NCBI GenBank assembly: GCA_963840835.1
Contig: CAWJAM010000006.1
Span: 496,001-560,000, forward strand
Length of the DNA stretch: 64,000 nucleotides
Direction: 5' to 3'
From: Rubrobacter_D sp963840835
Lineage (GTDB): Bacteria > Actinomycetota > Rubrobacteria > Rubrobacterales > Rubrobacteraceae
Both the position numbers and the translations under genes were made by a program. The notes below the pieces were generated by a model, which worked only from the letters and a program-made list of their open reading frames with translations, was not told where the DNA came from and did no database searches. Below, piece after piece: positions 54,073 to 63,288 of this stretch; positions within the stretch are counted from its first letter, which is position 1, and every line of letters begins with the position of its first letter.

Positions 54073-54699
54073 CTACCCGCCCGTGGCGGTGAGGCGCTCT
54101 TCGGGCCTGTCGACGACCCTGTCGATGACGCCGTACTCGACCGCATCCCTGGAGCTGAGTATGTAGTCGCGGTCGGTGTCGCGCTCTATCTTCTCGTAGT
54201 CCTGGCCCGTGCGCTCGGCGAGTATCTCGTTGACGCGCCGCTTCTGGTCCATGATCTCACGGGCGTGGATCTCCACGTCGGACGCCTGCCCACCGAGGCC
54301 CTGTATGGACGGCTGGTGCAACAGTATGCGCGTGTTGGGCAACGCGCTCCTCTTGCCCTTGGTCCCGGCCGCGAGCAGGAACGCCCCCGCCGAAGCGGCC
54401 ATGCCCAGGGCCGTCGTGGAGACGTCGGCGTTGACGAACTGCATGGTGTCGTACATCGCCAGCATCGCCGAGCTGCTACCGCCAGGCGAGTTGATGTACA
54501 GGTGAATGTCCTGTTCCGGGTCCTCCGCATCAAGGTGCAATAGCTGGGCCATAATAACGTTCGCCACCTGGTCGTCTACCGGCGTGCCAAGAAAGACGAT
54601 CCTGTCCTTCAAAAGCCGCGAATAAATGTCCATCGTCCGCTCTCCCCGCGGACTCTGCTCCGTCACATAGGGAACGACCAACCTGGGATCCAAACTCAT
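54073..54699 (-). CDS. clpP: ATP-dependent Clp protease proteolytic subunit
   Basis: A 208-residue ClpP. The N-terminus has LLKDRIVFLGTPVDDQVANVIMAQLLHLDAEDPEQDIHLYINSPGGS (oxyanion strand). The triad is Ser in TTALGMAASAGAFLL, His in NTRILLHQPSIQGLGGQASDVEIHA and Asp in ERDTDRDYILSSRDAVEYG. It forms 14-mers with Clp ATPases. The gene is alone; many actinobacteria have further clpP copies, and this may be one of them. Confidence 0.95.
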   Translation of the reverse strand: MSLDPRLVVPYVTEQSPRGERTMDIYSRLLKDRIVFLGTPVDDQVANVIMAQLLHLDAEDPEQDIHLYINSPGGSSSAMLAMYDTMQFVNADVSTTALGMAASAGAFLLAAGTKGKRSALPNTRILLHQPSIQGLGGQASDVEIHAREIMDQKRRVNEILAERTGQDYEKIERDTDRDYILSSRDAVEYGVIDRVVDRPEERLTATGG

Positions 54700-54800
54700 C
54701 TCGATACTCCCTCCGTCTCAGCCAACACGCTATACTCCACATAACGTAACATTGTTGTAGGATTTGTGCAAGTTATTTGCAGTGTTTTGGAGGTAGGTGG

Positions 54801-55079
54801 ATGGATCTTCCGCGTTTGCGGCTCATCCGGCAGGGGGCTGTGATGAGCCAGGAGGAGTTGGCGGAGAGGAGTGGGGTGGCGCGCGACACCATCTCCAAGC
54901 TGGAGACGGGCCGGAGGGGGGCGTACCCTTCCACCATCCGCAAACTCGCCGCCGGTCTCGAGGTGCGCCCGCAGCTACTCATGGGTGGCGTCGAGTATCT
55001 AGACGAGCCGATCGAAGGCGAGCCTCTGGAGAACAAGCCCGAGGAGAGACCCGGGCGGGACAGGAAGGTCGGATTCTAG
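54801..55079 (+). CDS. XRE-family helix-turn-helix regulator
   Basis: ATG at 54801 with GGAGGT seven bases upstream; 92 residues. The Cro/CI helix-turn-helix is LRLIRQGAVMSQEELAERSGVARDTISKLETGRRGAYPSTIRKLAAGLEV, followed by RPQLLMGGVEYLDE and a short charged tail. It is divergent from clpP with a 101-bp gap, so it may act on clpP or itself. Confidence 0.88.
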   Translation: MDLPRLRLIRQGAVMSQEELAERSGVARDTISKLETGRRGAYPSTIRKLAAGLEVRPQLLMGGVEYLDEPIEGEPLENKPEERPGRDRKVGF

Positions 55080-55081
55080 GG

Positions 55082-55424
55082 CGCGGCCTAGGCAGCACGC
55101 TTCGGCCTACGCTTGTCAGCACGCTCCCTTCGGTCGCTTGTCAGCACGCTTCGGCCCTGCGGGCCTTGCTTGTCGGCCCGCATCGGCTTCGCTTCGCTAT
55201 CAGCTAAATCCCGCTGCGGCCTTACCCTTCCGCACACAAGAACCGAAGCGGAGGGAAAATGGATTCCTAGCCTGCCTCGCGGGTCTGAGACGACTAGCCG
55301 AAAGCGAGGCCTAAAAGGCCGAAGCGTTGCTGACAGCGAGCCCTTTCGGGCGAAGCGTGCTGACAAGCCGGCGCTATCCGGCGTGCTGACAAGCGTAGGC
55401 CGACAGGCCGAAGCGTGCTACTCC
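55082..55424. repeat. Large inverted 'CTTGTCAGCACGCTTCGG' repeat region
   Basis: Forward units (ACGCTTGTCAGCACGCTCC, CGCTTGTCAGCACGCTTCGG) occupy 55090-55180, and inverted units (CCGAAGCGTTGCTGACAGCG, GCGTGCTGACAAGCC, GCCGAAGCGTGCT) occupy 55315-55420. Together they form a 340-base potential giant stem-loop between xre and the permease gene, the third copy of the family found at 43742 and 45428. Confidence 0.75.
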
Positions 55425-56341
55425 TTTCGGTACGGCTTTCCTATTGCTGCGGGGGCTATGGCGCGGCCGCCGAAGAAGGCGAGGGCGATTATGGTCAGGA
55501 CGTAGGGGAACATCTGGACGAACTCGATGGGGATGGTCTGTTCGCTGACGCGGTAGGTTATGGCCAGGGCGAAGCCGAAGAGCAGGGCGGCCCCGGCTGC
55601 GCCGATGGGGTTCCAGCGGCCGAAGATTAGGGCCGCGAGCGCGATGAAGCCGCGGCCGCCGGTCATGTTCTCGGTGAAGGCCGTGAGGAGTCCCATGGAG
55701 AGGTAGACGCCGCCGCAGGCGGCCAGGAGGCCGGAGAGGGCGACGCCGTAGTAGCGTATCCTCTGCACGTTGACGCCGGCCGTGTCCACGGCTTCGGGGG
55801 CCTCGCCCGTGGCCCTGAGCCTGAGGCCGAAGGTGGTGCGGAAGACGGTGAAGTAGACCACGGGCACCATGATGTACATCAGGTAGACGATCACGCTCTG
55901 GTCGAAGAGGGCCGCGCCTATTACAGGGATGTCCGAGAGTAGCGGGATGGCGACGGACCCGAACCCGGTGACGCGCGGCGAGGTACCGCCGGCGCCGAAG
56001 ATGGTGACCATCAGGAAGCCTGTGCCGCCGATGGCCAGCAGGTTGATGGCGGTGCCTGAGATGATCTGGTCGGCCTCGAAGGTTATGCACATGAGCGCGT
56101 GGATGAGGGCGAAGAGGAGTCCGGCCCCGAGGGCGGTGAGAAGACCAACAAGGGCGCTTCCCGTGAAGGAAGACCCGACCACCCCGGCGAAGGCCGCGAT
56201 GAGCATGAGCCCTTCGAGGCCGATGTTGACGACCCCGCTCTTCTCGCTGAACAGCCCACCCAGAGCCGCAAAGATGAGCGGCGTGGCGTTGCGGATGGTC
56301 GACTGGAGGATGGAGCCTGTGGTGCCGAGGAGATCTTCCAT
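55418..56341 (-). CDS. ABC transporter permease, nucleoside/BMP type (second permease)
   Basis: The ATG at 56341 overlaps the preceding stop by one base (TAATG). A 307-residue membrane protein with about nine segments in the BPD_transp_2 family: ALGGLFSEKSGVVNIGLEGLMLIAAFAGVVGSS and FGLRLRATGEAPEAVDTAGVNVQRIRYYGVALSGLLAACGGVYLS. This is the NupQ/YufQ-like half of purine nucleoside importers. Last gene of a four-gene operon. Confidence 0.92.
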   Translation of the reverse strand: MEDLLGTTGSILQSTIRNATPLIFAALGGLFSEKSGVVNIGLEGLMLIAAFAGVVGSSFTGSALVGLLTALGAGLLFALIHALMCITFEADQIISGTAINLLAIGGTGFLMVTIFGAGGTSPRVTGFGSVAIPLLSDIPVIGAALFDQSVIVYLMYIMVPVVYFTVFRTTFGLRLRATGEAPEAVDTAGVNVQRIRYYGVALSGLLAACGGVYLSMGLLTAFTENMTGGRGFIALAALIFGRWNPIGAAGAALLFGFALAITYRVSEQTIPIEFVQMFPYVLTIIALAFFGGRAIAPAAIGKPYRKE

Positions 56342-57453
56342 TACGAACCGAGCCCCTCTTCCAATCTGGCGCCGGCCAGGGCGCGGGCCCGCTTGCCGAC
56401 TATCAACTCCACCAGCTTGGTGGCCGTAACGAGAAGCAGGATCACAGCGAGGAGCACCTCCGAGAGCTGCAGCGGCACGTCGGTGGCGAACTGCATCTCC
56501 TGCGCGCCCGAGCTGAGGGCGCCGAAGAGCAGGGCTCCCAGCACCACCCCGACCGGATGGTTGCGCCCGAGTAGCGCGACCCCGATGCCGTTGAAGCCCA
56601 GGTTGGAGACCCAGGGAACGTCCATGTTGCCATAGACCCCGAGGATCTCCACGCCGCCGCCGAGACCCGCCAGCGAGCCACCGATGGCCAGCGCCAGGAC
56701 CGTGTTCAGTCCGAGCCGCATGCCCGCGTAGTTGGCGGCGCCCGGCGAGAGGCCGACCGCGCGCAGCTCGAAGCCGCGGCGCGTACGCCACAGGAGCAAG
56801 TAGACCACCACGGCGGCGAGGATGGCGAGAAAGAAGCCGTAGTTCGCCCTACCCAATGCCGCGCCGATCGTGGGAATGCGGGTGGCGAAATCTATCGTCT
56901 CCGTGCCGGGAATAGGTCCCTTCTGACGCAGCGGGTTGTTTGCCAGGTAGTACGCGAGGTAGATGCCCACGTAGTTCAGCATGATGGTGGTGATCACCTC
57001 GTGCGCCCCGAAGTATGCCTTGAGCACGCCGGGTATGGCGCCCCACAGAAATCCCGCGACCAGTGAGCCGGCGAGGACCAGGGGGATGGCGATGGACCCG
57101 AGGGAACCGAGCGAGACCCCGAGCCAGGCCGCGGCGATGGCCCCCATGAAGATCTGTCCCTCGCCGCCGATGTTGAAGAGCCCGGCCCTGAAGGCCACGG
57201 CCACGGCGAGGCCCGTGAAGATGAGGGGCGTAGTGTACAGAAGCGTGCGGCCCAGCGCGAGCGGGTCGCCGACCGCCCCTTCCACGAGAGAGGCGTAGGC
57301 GGCGATGGGATTGTTGCCCGTCGCCAGGATGATGACGGCCCCTATGATGAAAGACAGGACGATGGCGATAACGGGGAACACCAGCGGTCCCAGCGCGCCC
57401 ACGACGATCCGCCCGAAGGCCGATCCCATCCCCCCGGACGCGTTCTGGCTCAC
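56341..57453 (-). CDS. ABC transporter permease, nucleoside/BMP type (first permease)
   Basis: A 370-residue permease with about ten segments: FRAGLFNIGGEGQIFMGAIAAAWLGVSLG, YFGAHEVITTIMLNYVGIYLAYYLANN, RRGFELRAVGLSPGAANYAGMRLGLNTVLALAIGGSLAGLGGGVEILG, as in NupP/YufP. Its start overlaps the ATPase stop by 4 bp. Confidence 0.92.
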   Translation of the reverse strand: MSQNASGGMGSAFGRIVVGALGPLVFPVIAIVLSFIIGAVIILATGNNPIAAYASLVEGAVGDPLALGRTLLYTTPLIFTGLAVAVAFRAGLFNIGGEGQIFMGAIAAAWLGVSLGSLGSIAIPLVLAGSLVAGFLWGAIPGVLKAYFGAHEVITTIMLNYVGIYLAYYLANNPLRQKGPIPGTETIDFATRIPTIGAALGRANYGFFLAILAAVVVYLLLWRTRRGFELRAVGLSPGAANYAGMRLGLNTVLALAIGGSLAGLGGGVEILGVYGNMDVPWVSNLGFNGIGVALLGRNHPVGVVLGALLFGALSSGAQEMQFATDVPLQLSEVLLAVILLLVTATKLVELIVGKRARALAGARLEEGLGS

Positions 57454-59003
57454 GCGCTTTTCTCCCCAGCGGTACGCCCGGCCATGAGCAGGCCCAGCTC
57501 CTCGTCGGTCGCGTCGGGGCCCACCTCGCCGACGATCCCACCCGCATAGAGCACGACTATCCGGTCCGAGAGAGAGCGGACCTCTTCGAGCTCCAGCGAG
57601 ATGAGCAGTATCGCCTTGCCCTCGGAGCGCTGCTCGAGGATCTGGCGGTGGATGAACTCTATGGCCCCCACGTCCACGCCGCGGGTGGGCTGGGACGCTA
57701 TCAGGACCCCGGGGTCGCCGGAGAGCTCCCGCGCAAGAACGGCTTTCTGCTGGTTGCCGCCGGAGAGGGAGGCGGCCCTGGCGTCGGGATCGGGGGGACG
57801 CACGTCGTAGGAGGTGAGGGCCTCGGACGCCCGACGGCGCATGACCTTCGGGAATATGACACCGAACCTGGAGAAAGGCCGCTCGCCGTAGGTCTTGAGG
57901 GTGTTGTTCTCGTAGAGGGCGAAGTCCTGTACGAGCCCCTTGGTCGCCCTGTCCTCCGGCACGTAGGCGAGCCCGCGCTCCTGTCGGGCGTCGGCGCCGA
58001 GACGGGTGACGTCCTGGCCGTCCAGGTACACCCTGCCGCCCTCGATGTGGCGGGTGCCGGCGAGGGCCTCGGCCAGCTCCGTCTGGCCGTTGCCGTCCAC
58101 GCCCGCGATCCCGAGGATCTCCCCCGCCCGCACCTCGAGGTTCACGCCGTTCACGGCCACCTCGTCCGTGCCGGAGTGGACGGTCAGGTTCTCGGCGGAG
58201 AGGCGTACATCTCCGTAAGAATGGCTCTCTTTCTCTACCCGAAGCAGCACGTCGCGGCCCACCATCATGCGGGCCAGCTCCCTCTCGTTCGTCCTGGCGG
58301 CGTTCACCGTGCCGATCACTTTGCCGTCGCGGATTATGGTGATCTCATCCCCCACGCCGATAAGCTCGCCCAGCTTGTGGGTTATGAAGATGATGGAGAG
58401 GCCGTCGGCGACCAGCTCCTCCAAGACGGCGAAGAGGTCGTCCGTCTCCTGCGGGGTCAAAACGGCCGTCGGCTCGTCGAGGATCAGGATGCGCACGTCC
58501 CTGTAGAGGGCCTTGAGGATCTCCACCCTCTGGCGTACTCCCACGGAGAGGTCGGCCACACGTGCCCTCGGGTCGACCTTCAGGCCGTAGCGCTCCGAGA
58601 GCTCTTCCGTCGCCCTGATGGCTTCCTCCATGTTCAGGGAGACGCCCAGGGCGCCGCCGCGAGGTTCGGCACCGAGGACGATGTTCTCCGCCACGGTGAG
58701 CGGTGGGATCACGGTGAAGTGCTGGTGGACCATCCCGATACCGCGGGTGACGGCGTCTTTGGGATCGTGTATCTCTACCCGCTCGCCGTCGACGAAGATC
58801 TCACCCTCGTCGGGTTTGTAGAGGCCGTAGAGGATCTTCATCAAGGTCGACTTGCCCGCCCCGTTCTCGCCGAGGAGGCCGAGAATTTCACCCCGGTGCA
58901 AGACGAGCGAGATGTCGTCGTTGGCTGTGACGGGGCCGAACCTCTTGGTGACGCCCCGCATCTCCAGGACGACGGGGGCGTCAACGGCTGCGTTCTCGGA
59001 CAC
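57450..59003 (-). CDS. ABC transporter ATP-binding protein with two nucleotide-binding domains
   Basis: A 517-residue tandem ATPase of the sugar/nucleoside type. Domain 1 has Walker A GLLGENGAGKSTLMKILYG, signature LSVGVRQRVEILKAL and Walker B ILILDEPTAVL. Domain 2 has GIAGVDGNGQTELAEAL (a Walker A lacking the usual Lys, normal for this group), ASLSGGNQQKAVLARELS and LIASQPTRGVDVGA. It energises the two permeases next to it. Confidence 0.94.
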   Translation of the reverse strand: MSENAAVDAPVVLEMRGVTKRFGPVTANDDISLVLHRGEILGLLGENGAGKSTLMKILYGLYKPDEGEIFVDGERVEIHDPKDAVTRGIGMVHQHFTVIPPLTVAENIVLGAEPRGGALGVSLNMEEAIRATEELSERYGLKVDPRARVADLSVGVRQRVEILKALYRDVRILILDEPTAVLTPQETDDLFAVLEELVADGLSIIFITHKLGELIGVGDEITIIRDGKVIGTVNAARTNERELARMMVGRDVLLRVEKESHSYGDVRLSAENLTVHSGTDEVAVNGVNLEVRAGEILGIAGVDGNGQTELAEALAGTRHIEGGRVYLDGQDVTRLGADARQERGLAYVPEDRATKGLVQDFALYENNTLKTYGERPFSRFGVIFPKVMRRRASEALTSYDVRPPDPDARAASLSGGNQQKAVLARELSGDPGVLIASQPTRGVDVGAIEFIHRQILEQRSEGKAILLISLELEEVRSLSDRIVVLYAGGIVGEVGPDATDEELGLLMAGRTAGEKSA

Positions 59004-59009
59004 GGCTTC

Positions 59010-60051
59010 CTACTGCGGTGTGTCGGGGACCTTGATGTCGCCGGCGATGATGTCGTTGCGCGCCGTCTCGACCTCGTCCTTGACCTTCTGGGGAACGTCC
59101 TTGTCGAAGCGGCCGAACGGCGCCAGGCTGATGCCCTTCTCCTTCAGGCCACGGTCCACGGTCGTTCCCTTGGGCGCTTCGCCCTTGGAGACGTCGTCTA
59201 TGGTCTGGTAGACGGAGTTGTCCACCCGCTTGATCACCGAGGTCAGGATGGGGTCCTTGGGGAACAGCTTGGCCTGGTCGAGGTCCACGCCGATGGCGAA
59301 GATCTTCTCCTGGCTGGCCGCCTCGAAGAGGCCAGCTCCCGTGTTGCCGGCGGCGTGGTAGATGACGTCCGCGCCCTGGTCTATCTGCTGCAGGCTGATC
59401 TCCTTGCCCGTGGCCGGGTCGTTGAAGGCTTCCGGGTCGGCGCCGGCGTACTGGACGAGCACCTTGCAGTCGGGGCACACGGATTCGACGCCGGCCACGT
59501 AGCCGGCCTCGAACTTGCCGATCAACGGCCCCGTCTGGCCGCCGAGGAAACCAACCACCTTGTCGTCGGGGTTGGTGTACTCGGTCTTCTCCTGGGTCAT
59601 GAGCCCGGCCACTATCCCCGCCAGGTAGCTGCCCTCCTGCTCCCTGAAGACGAGGTCCAAGGTGTTCGGGGTCTCCACGACCGAGTCCACGATGGCGAAC
59701 TGGGTGTCGGGGAACTGCTTGGAGACCGTGGTGAGGTCTTCGGTCATGAGGAAGCCCACGGCGATCACGGGGTCGAACCCGTTCTCGGCAAGCTGGGTGA
59801 GGTTGTCGGTGTAGTCCGTGGGGGCCGTCGACTCCAGGTAGTCACCCTTTACCCCGAAGTCCTTCTCGGCCCGCTTGAGCCCGGCGTAGGCCGAGTCGTT
59901 GAAGCCGTCGTCACCGAGGCCACCAACGTCGAGCACGAGCCCCGGGCGGACGTCGGAGCTGCTCCCCGCCCCCGCCGCCGGAGCCACCGCAGCCCACTGC
60001 TACCAGAGCCAGCGTCAGGGCCAGGACCATCAGGATTACTCTGATACGCAA
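59010..60051 (-). CDS. BMP-family substrate-binding lipoprotein (one-base frameshift near the signal)
   Basis: The signal lies in one frame, a TTG start at 60051 with GAGGAGG upstream, LRIRVILMVLALTLALVAVGC with the lipobox cysteine, followed by GGSGGGGG. The mature domain lies in the next frame: SSSDVRPGLVLDVGGLGDDGFNDSAYAGLKRAEKDFG ... VGFLGGQTGPLIGKFEAGYVAGV ... VIYHAAGNTGAGLFEAA. They join if one G is removed from the run GGCGGGGGCGGGG near 59955-59970. It is a PnrA/BmpA-type nucleoside-binding protein and the first gene of the importer operon. Confidence 0.85.
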
Positions 60052-60188
60052 GAGACCTCCTCGCTCACCGGCCGCTACTCGACGGCCGACTCTTCGACTG
60101 TTTGTCCGGTGGACTGTACACGGCATCATATAGAGTAACGCGTCGCGCCGCCAGACGTGGATGGGATCCTCGACGACCCGGCAGAGTG

Positions 60189-60214
60189 AAGGCCCGGTAC
60201 GGGAGCCGGGCCTT
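60189..60214. terminator. GC-rich hairpin
   Basis: AAGGCCCGG (60189-60197), loop TACGGGAG, CCGGGCCTT (60206-60214) with a short T-tail (CTTCTG). It lies between the BMP operon promoter and the LPDTG gene and suits termination of the latter, which is on the minus strand, or of incoming plus-strand transcription. Confidence 0.6.
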
Positions 60215-60288
60215 CTGACGCTGTGTTGTGTGCCAGGAGGTCATCCCGGCGTGTTGCTAGTGCCCTGTGGGCACCTACCTCCCGATGT

Positions 60289-61167
60289 TCATCCGGCGGT
60301 AAAGCGCCGTATCGTGATCAGCGCAGCGACCCCGGAGCACGCCAACACCACAGCGGCCGTCAGCGGTAGCACCTCGCTGCCCCCGGTATCCGGTAGCGGT
60401 TTCGCCGAAGCGGAGGCACTGGCAGAGGCACTGGCGGAGGCACTGGCGGAGGCACTCGCGGAAGCGCTCGCCGTCGCGCCCGTCTCCGCGTTGTCCTGCA
60501 CCAGGAGCACGTCCAGGCTGTCGGCGTAGACGGTGCCTATGGCGAAGGCGCTGTAGACCCCACCCGAGGCGAGCGCGGCGTCGGGGACGGTCAGCACCGT
60601 GTCGTCTGTCCCTGCGGCGTTCACGTCCAGCGTGTAGGTTCCGGCGGGCACCTCGGCGTAGGGCGAGGCGTCCGGGAAGGTGAGGGCCTCGACCAACGGG
60701 GAACCGCCCCTCGGCACCACGTCCACGGGACCCGCGTCAGGGGAGGCGTGGACGACGCGCAGCTTGGCGTTGCCAGCCGAGGGCGCCCGCAGATCGTCCT
60801 GGTAGACCTGCGCGGTGAGCGAGCCGTCGGCCACCAGCCCTACCGCAGCCACCGTGTAGGCGTAACCGGCGGTGAGGTCCACGGGAGTGTCGATGACGGG
60901 GCTCGAGGTGTCACCCGCTGCGTACACGGTAACCTGCTGGGTTCCGGCCGGTAGCGGCAGGTAGGACGAGACCGTGGTATAGGGCACGTTCTGCAGGGCG
61001 GGCACGGGCTCGCCGTTGACGTAGACATCCACGTTGGGCGCGTCCGGCGCGAGGTGTGCCACACGTACCTGGGCCTGACCGTCTTGCGCGAAGGCAGGCG
61101 TCGCCAACGCGAGACAAGCGAGCGCCCCCAACCCCAGGACGAGTACCCTTCTAACCATACTGCTCAA
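60289..61167 (-). CDS. LPDTG-anchored DUF4397 surface protein
   Basis: The TTG start at 61167 has GGAGG five bases upstream; 292 residues. A signal peptide (VRRVLVLGLGALACLALATPAFA) is followed by two DUF4397 beta domains (VRVAHLAPDAPNVDVYVNGEPVP and LRVVHASPDAGPVDVVPRGG), a tandem Ala-Ser repeat spacer of about 30 residues, and a cell-wall sorting signal LPDTGGSEVLPLTAAVVLACSGVAALITIRR. It should be joined to the wall by a sortase, probably the class E/F-like enzyme at 40267. The Ala-Ser tract is coded by GCCTCCGC-type DNA repeats that may vary in length. Confidence 0.92.
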   Translation of the reverse strand: MSSMVRRVLVLGLGALACLALATPAFAQDGQAQVRVAHLAPDAPNVDVYVNGEPVPALQNVPYTTVSSYLPLPAGTQQVTVYAAGDTSSPVIDTPVDLTAGYAYTVAAVGLVADGSLTAQVYQDDLRAPSAGNAKLRVVHASPDAGPVDVVPRGGSPLVEALTFPDASPYAEVPAGTYTLDVNAAGTDDTVLTVPDAALASGGVYSAFAIGTVYADSLDVLLVQDNAETGATASASASASASASASASASASASAKPLPDTGGSEVLPLTAAVVLACSGVAALITIRRFTAG

Positions 61168-61276
61168 GTGAACCTCCTCGTTGCTCAGACTTACGGATTA
61201 CATGCTTTCGCTATGTGGAGAAAAACAGCGTCCTACGCGTAGTTTCGGTCGCGCGTTGCGCCTCACCCCCTCGCTC

Positions 61277-61969
61277 TCACGCCGCCCCCGGTATCGAGGA
61301 CGGGCTGCCGAGGTGTATCTCGGCCAACCGTGGGGAGACGGAGATCCTGCGACCTCGTACCTCGATCAGGCCGTCACGCTGGAACTCGCTCATCACCTTG
61401 GAGACGGCCTCCCTGGTGGAGGCGACCATGTTCGCCAGCTCCTGGTGCGTGAGGCGGAGCTTGAGGAACCTACCCTGGCCGTCGGGCTCGCCGAAGCGGT
61501 CGGCCAGGTGCCAGAGCAGGGTGGCCAGCCGCGTCGCCACCTCCCTGCTCAAGAGGTTTTCGATCGTCTCGTCGGACTGCCTGAGGCGCTCGGAGAACGA
61601 AGAGAGCAGCTTCAGGGCGAACTCAGGGTGTCGTCCCACGGCCTCGATGAGGTTGGGCTTGCGCACCACGGCAACCCGGCTGGCGGTGATAGTCTCGGCG
61701 AAGGCGTTCTGGCGCGTCGTCCCCACGAGGTCGAGCTCGCCGAAGAGGTCCCCGTCTCTCAACAGCGCAACCGTGGCCTCCCTAAACGCGCCGTAGATCT
61801 TGTACAGGCGCACCGTGCCTTCGAGCAGGAAGTAGAGCTGTCCGTCGGGATCGCCCGGCGCGAAGATGACATCCCTGGTCCCGAAGCGACGCTCGGCAAC
61901 CCTGATGCCCGCCTGTTCGAAATCCAGAAGTGAGAAACGTTCGCGACCCGCGGCGTAGTGTTCGATCAT
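61277..61969 (-). CDS. Crp/Fnr-family transcriptional regulator
   Basis: Start at ATG 61969 with AAAGGAG ten bases upstream (230 residues); the longer frame includes untranslated leader. The cyclic-nucleotide-binding-like beta roll (FAPGDPDGQLYFLLEGTVRLYKIYGAFREATVALLRDGDLFGELDLVG) lacks the cysteines of Fnr, and the C-terminal winged helix reads LKLRLTHQELANMVASTREAVSKVMSEFQRDGLIEVRGRRISV. It may respond to cAMP or to another ligand. It is divergent from the LOV kinase gene. Confidence 0.9.
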   Translation of the reverse strand: MIEHYAAGRERFSLLDFEQAGIRVAERRFGTRDVIFAPGDPDGQLYFLLEGTVRLYKIYGAFREATVALLRDGDLFGELDLVGTTRQNAFAETITASRVAVVRKPNLIEAVGRHPEFALKLLSSFSERLRQSDETIENLLSREVATRLATLLWHLADRFGEPDGQGRFLKLRLTHQELANMVASTREAVSKVMSEFQRDGLIEVRGRRISVSPRLAEIHLGSPSSIPGAA

Positions 61970-62211
61970 GATCGACGTTCTCCTTTCGAAAGACGGGAAG
62001 ATCCAGTCTTCCTGCCTGTCCGTTCGCGGAATGATCATGTCGTAGACGAGTCTGCCCCGGGCGCGTTCTGTTGTCATCGGGCATTCCGACTAATGGGGAC
62101 CGGGTAATTTCGACCAAGGATTTTCTCCCACGAAGGGACGGGAGGACGTCTCTCGGGGGGGCGCCGGCTTGCGGGGCCAATGAAGTAGAATGGGGACCAT
62201 ACCAAGGTTTG

Positions 62212-63288
62212 ATGGTCGACCCGTCGGGGGTAGGCCCGCGGATGAGGGCAAAGATGGAAGGACCTGACAGACTGCGGCTGCTCGAGAGGGCCGTGACCGC
62301 CAGCACGAACTCGATCGTGATCACGGACCCCAACCTGCCCGACGACCCGCTCGTGTACGTCAACCCCGCCTTCGAGGAGACGACCGGCTACGCCGCCGAG
62401 GAGGCCCTGGGCCGCAATTGCCGTTTCTTGCAGGGCGAAGACCGCGACCAGCCGGCGCTCGCCGGGCTCAGGAGCGCGGTCCTCGAGGGAAGGCAAAGTA
62501 CGGTTCTGCTAAAGAACTACCGCAAGGACGGGACCCTTTTCTGGAACGAGCTCAGCATCTACCCCGTTCGCGACGAAGAAGGCCGCGTGACCAACTTCGT
62601 CGGCGTACAGAACGACGTGACCGAACGCATCAGGGCCGAGGAGGTGCTCGAGGAGATTCGTCGGGCCGAGCGCCGCAGGATAGCGAGGGACCTGCACGAC
62701 ATAGTGCTACAAGACCTCTCGGGCGCCCTCCAATCCTTGCGACTCACCGACCTGCAGGCAAAAGGGTCGGGGATGGCCTTGGACCTCGCGGAGGAACTCG
62801 AGGCCCTCGGGCGGGCGACCTCGGGCCTGCGCAGCGCGATCTACGACCTGAGGCACGAAGGTGAGCGGCCGCTCGTGGCGTCCATCAGGTCGCTGGTGGA
62901 GCTGAACCGGCAGCTGATGCCCGGACGCCAGGTGCTGCTGACCGTCGAGGAGGATTTTCCCGAAGGTCTACCCCGGGGGGTGGGCGTACAACTCTTGCGC
63001 GTCGTGCAGGAGGCGCTCGCCAACGCCCGTCGTCACTCCGGGGCCGAGCACGTAGAGGTGAGGCTACGGGCCGAGGGGGACGGGAACACCGTGGTGGCAG
63101 AGGTCGAAGACGACGGGCGGGGCTTCGATCGCCGGACCGTTCGGGCTGGCGTGGGGCTCTCCGCCATGCACGAGAGGGCCGCCGGCCTGGGAGGGGAGAT
63201 CGAGATCGAGGGCCGTCCTGGCTGCGGCACGAAGGTCACCCTCAAGGTTCCCGTGGGGGACGGTAATCTAGCTCCTCCACGTCGATGA
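62212..63288 (+). CDS. LOV-domain blue-light-sensing histidine kinase
   Basis: Start chosen at ATG 62212 (358 residues); ATGs at 62242 and 62254 are alternatives. A PAS/LOV domain (about 25-138) carries the full flavin signature GRNCRFLQ with photoactive Cys70, KNYRKDGTLFWNEL and the conserved Gln in FVGVQNDVTER. A HisKA_3 domain has RRAERRRIARDLHDIVLQDL with phospho-acceptor His162, and an HATPase domain (GVGVQLLRVVQEALANARRHSGAEHVEV ... VEDDGRGFD ... GVGLSAMHERAAGLGG). The protein is soluble. It overlaps the convergent NarL-type regulator, its likely partner. Confidence 0.9.
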   Translation: MVDPSGVGPRMRAKMEGPDRLRLLERAVTASTNSIVITDPNLPDDPLVYVNPAFEETTGYAAEEALGRNCRFLQGEDRDQPALAGLRSAVLEGRQSTVLLKNYRKDGTLFWNELSIYPVRDEEGRVTNFVGVQNDVTERIRAEEVLEEIRRAERRRIARDLHDIVLQDLSGALQSLRLTDLQAKGSGMALDLAEELEALGRATSGLRSAIYDLRHEGERPLVASIRSLVELNRQLMPGRQVLLTVEEDFPEGLPRGVGVQLLRVVQEALANARRHSGAEHVEVRLRAEGDGNTVVAEVEDDGRGFDRRTVRAGVGLSAMHERAAGLGGEIEIEGRPGCGTKVTLKVPVGDGNLAPPRR

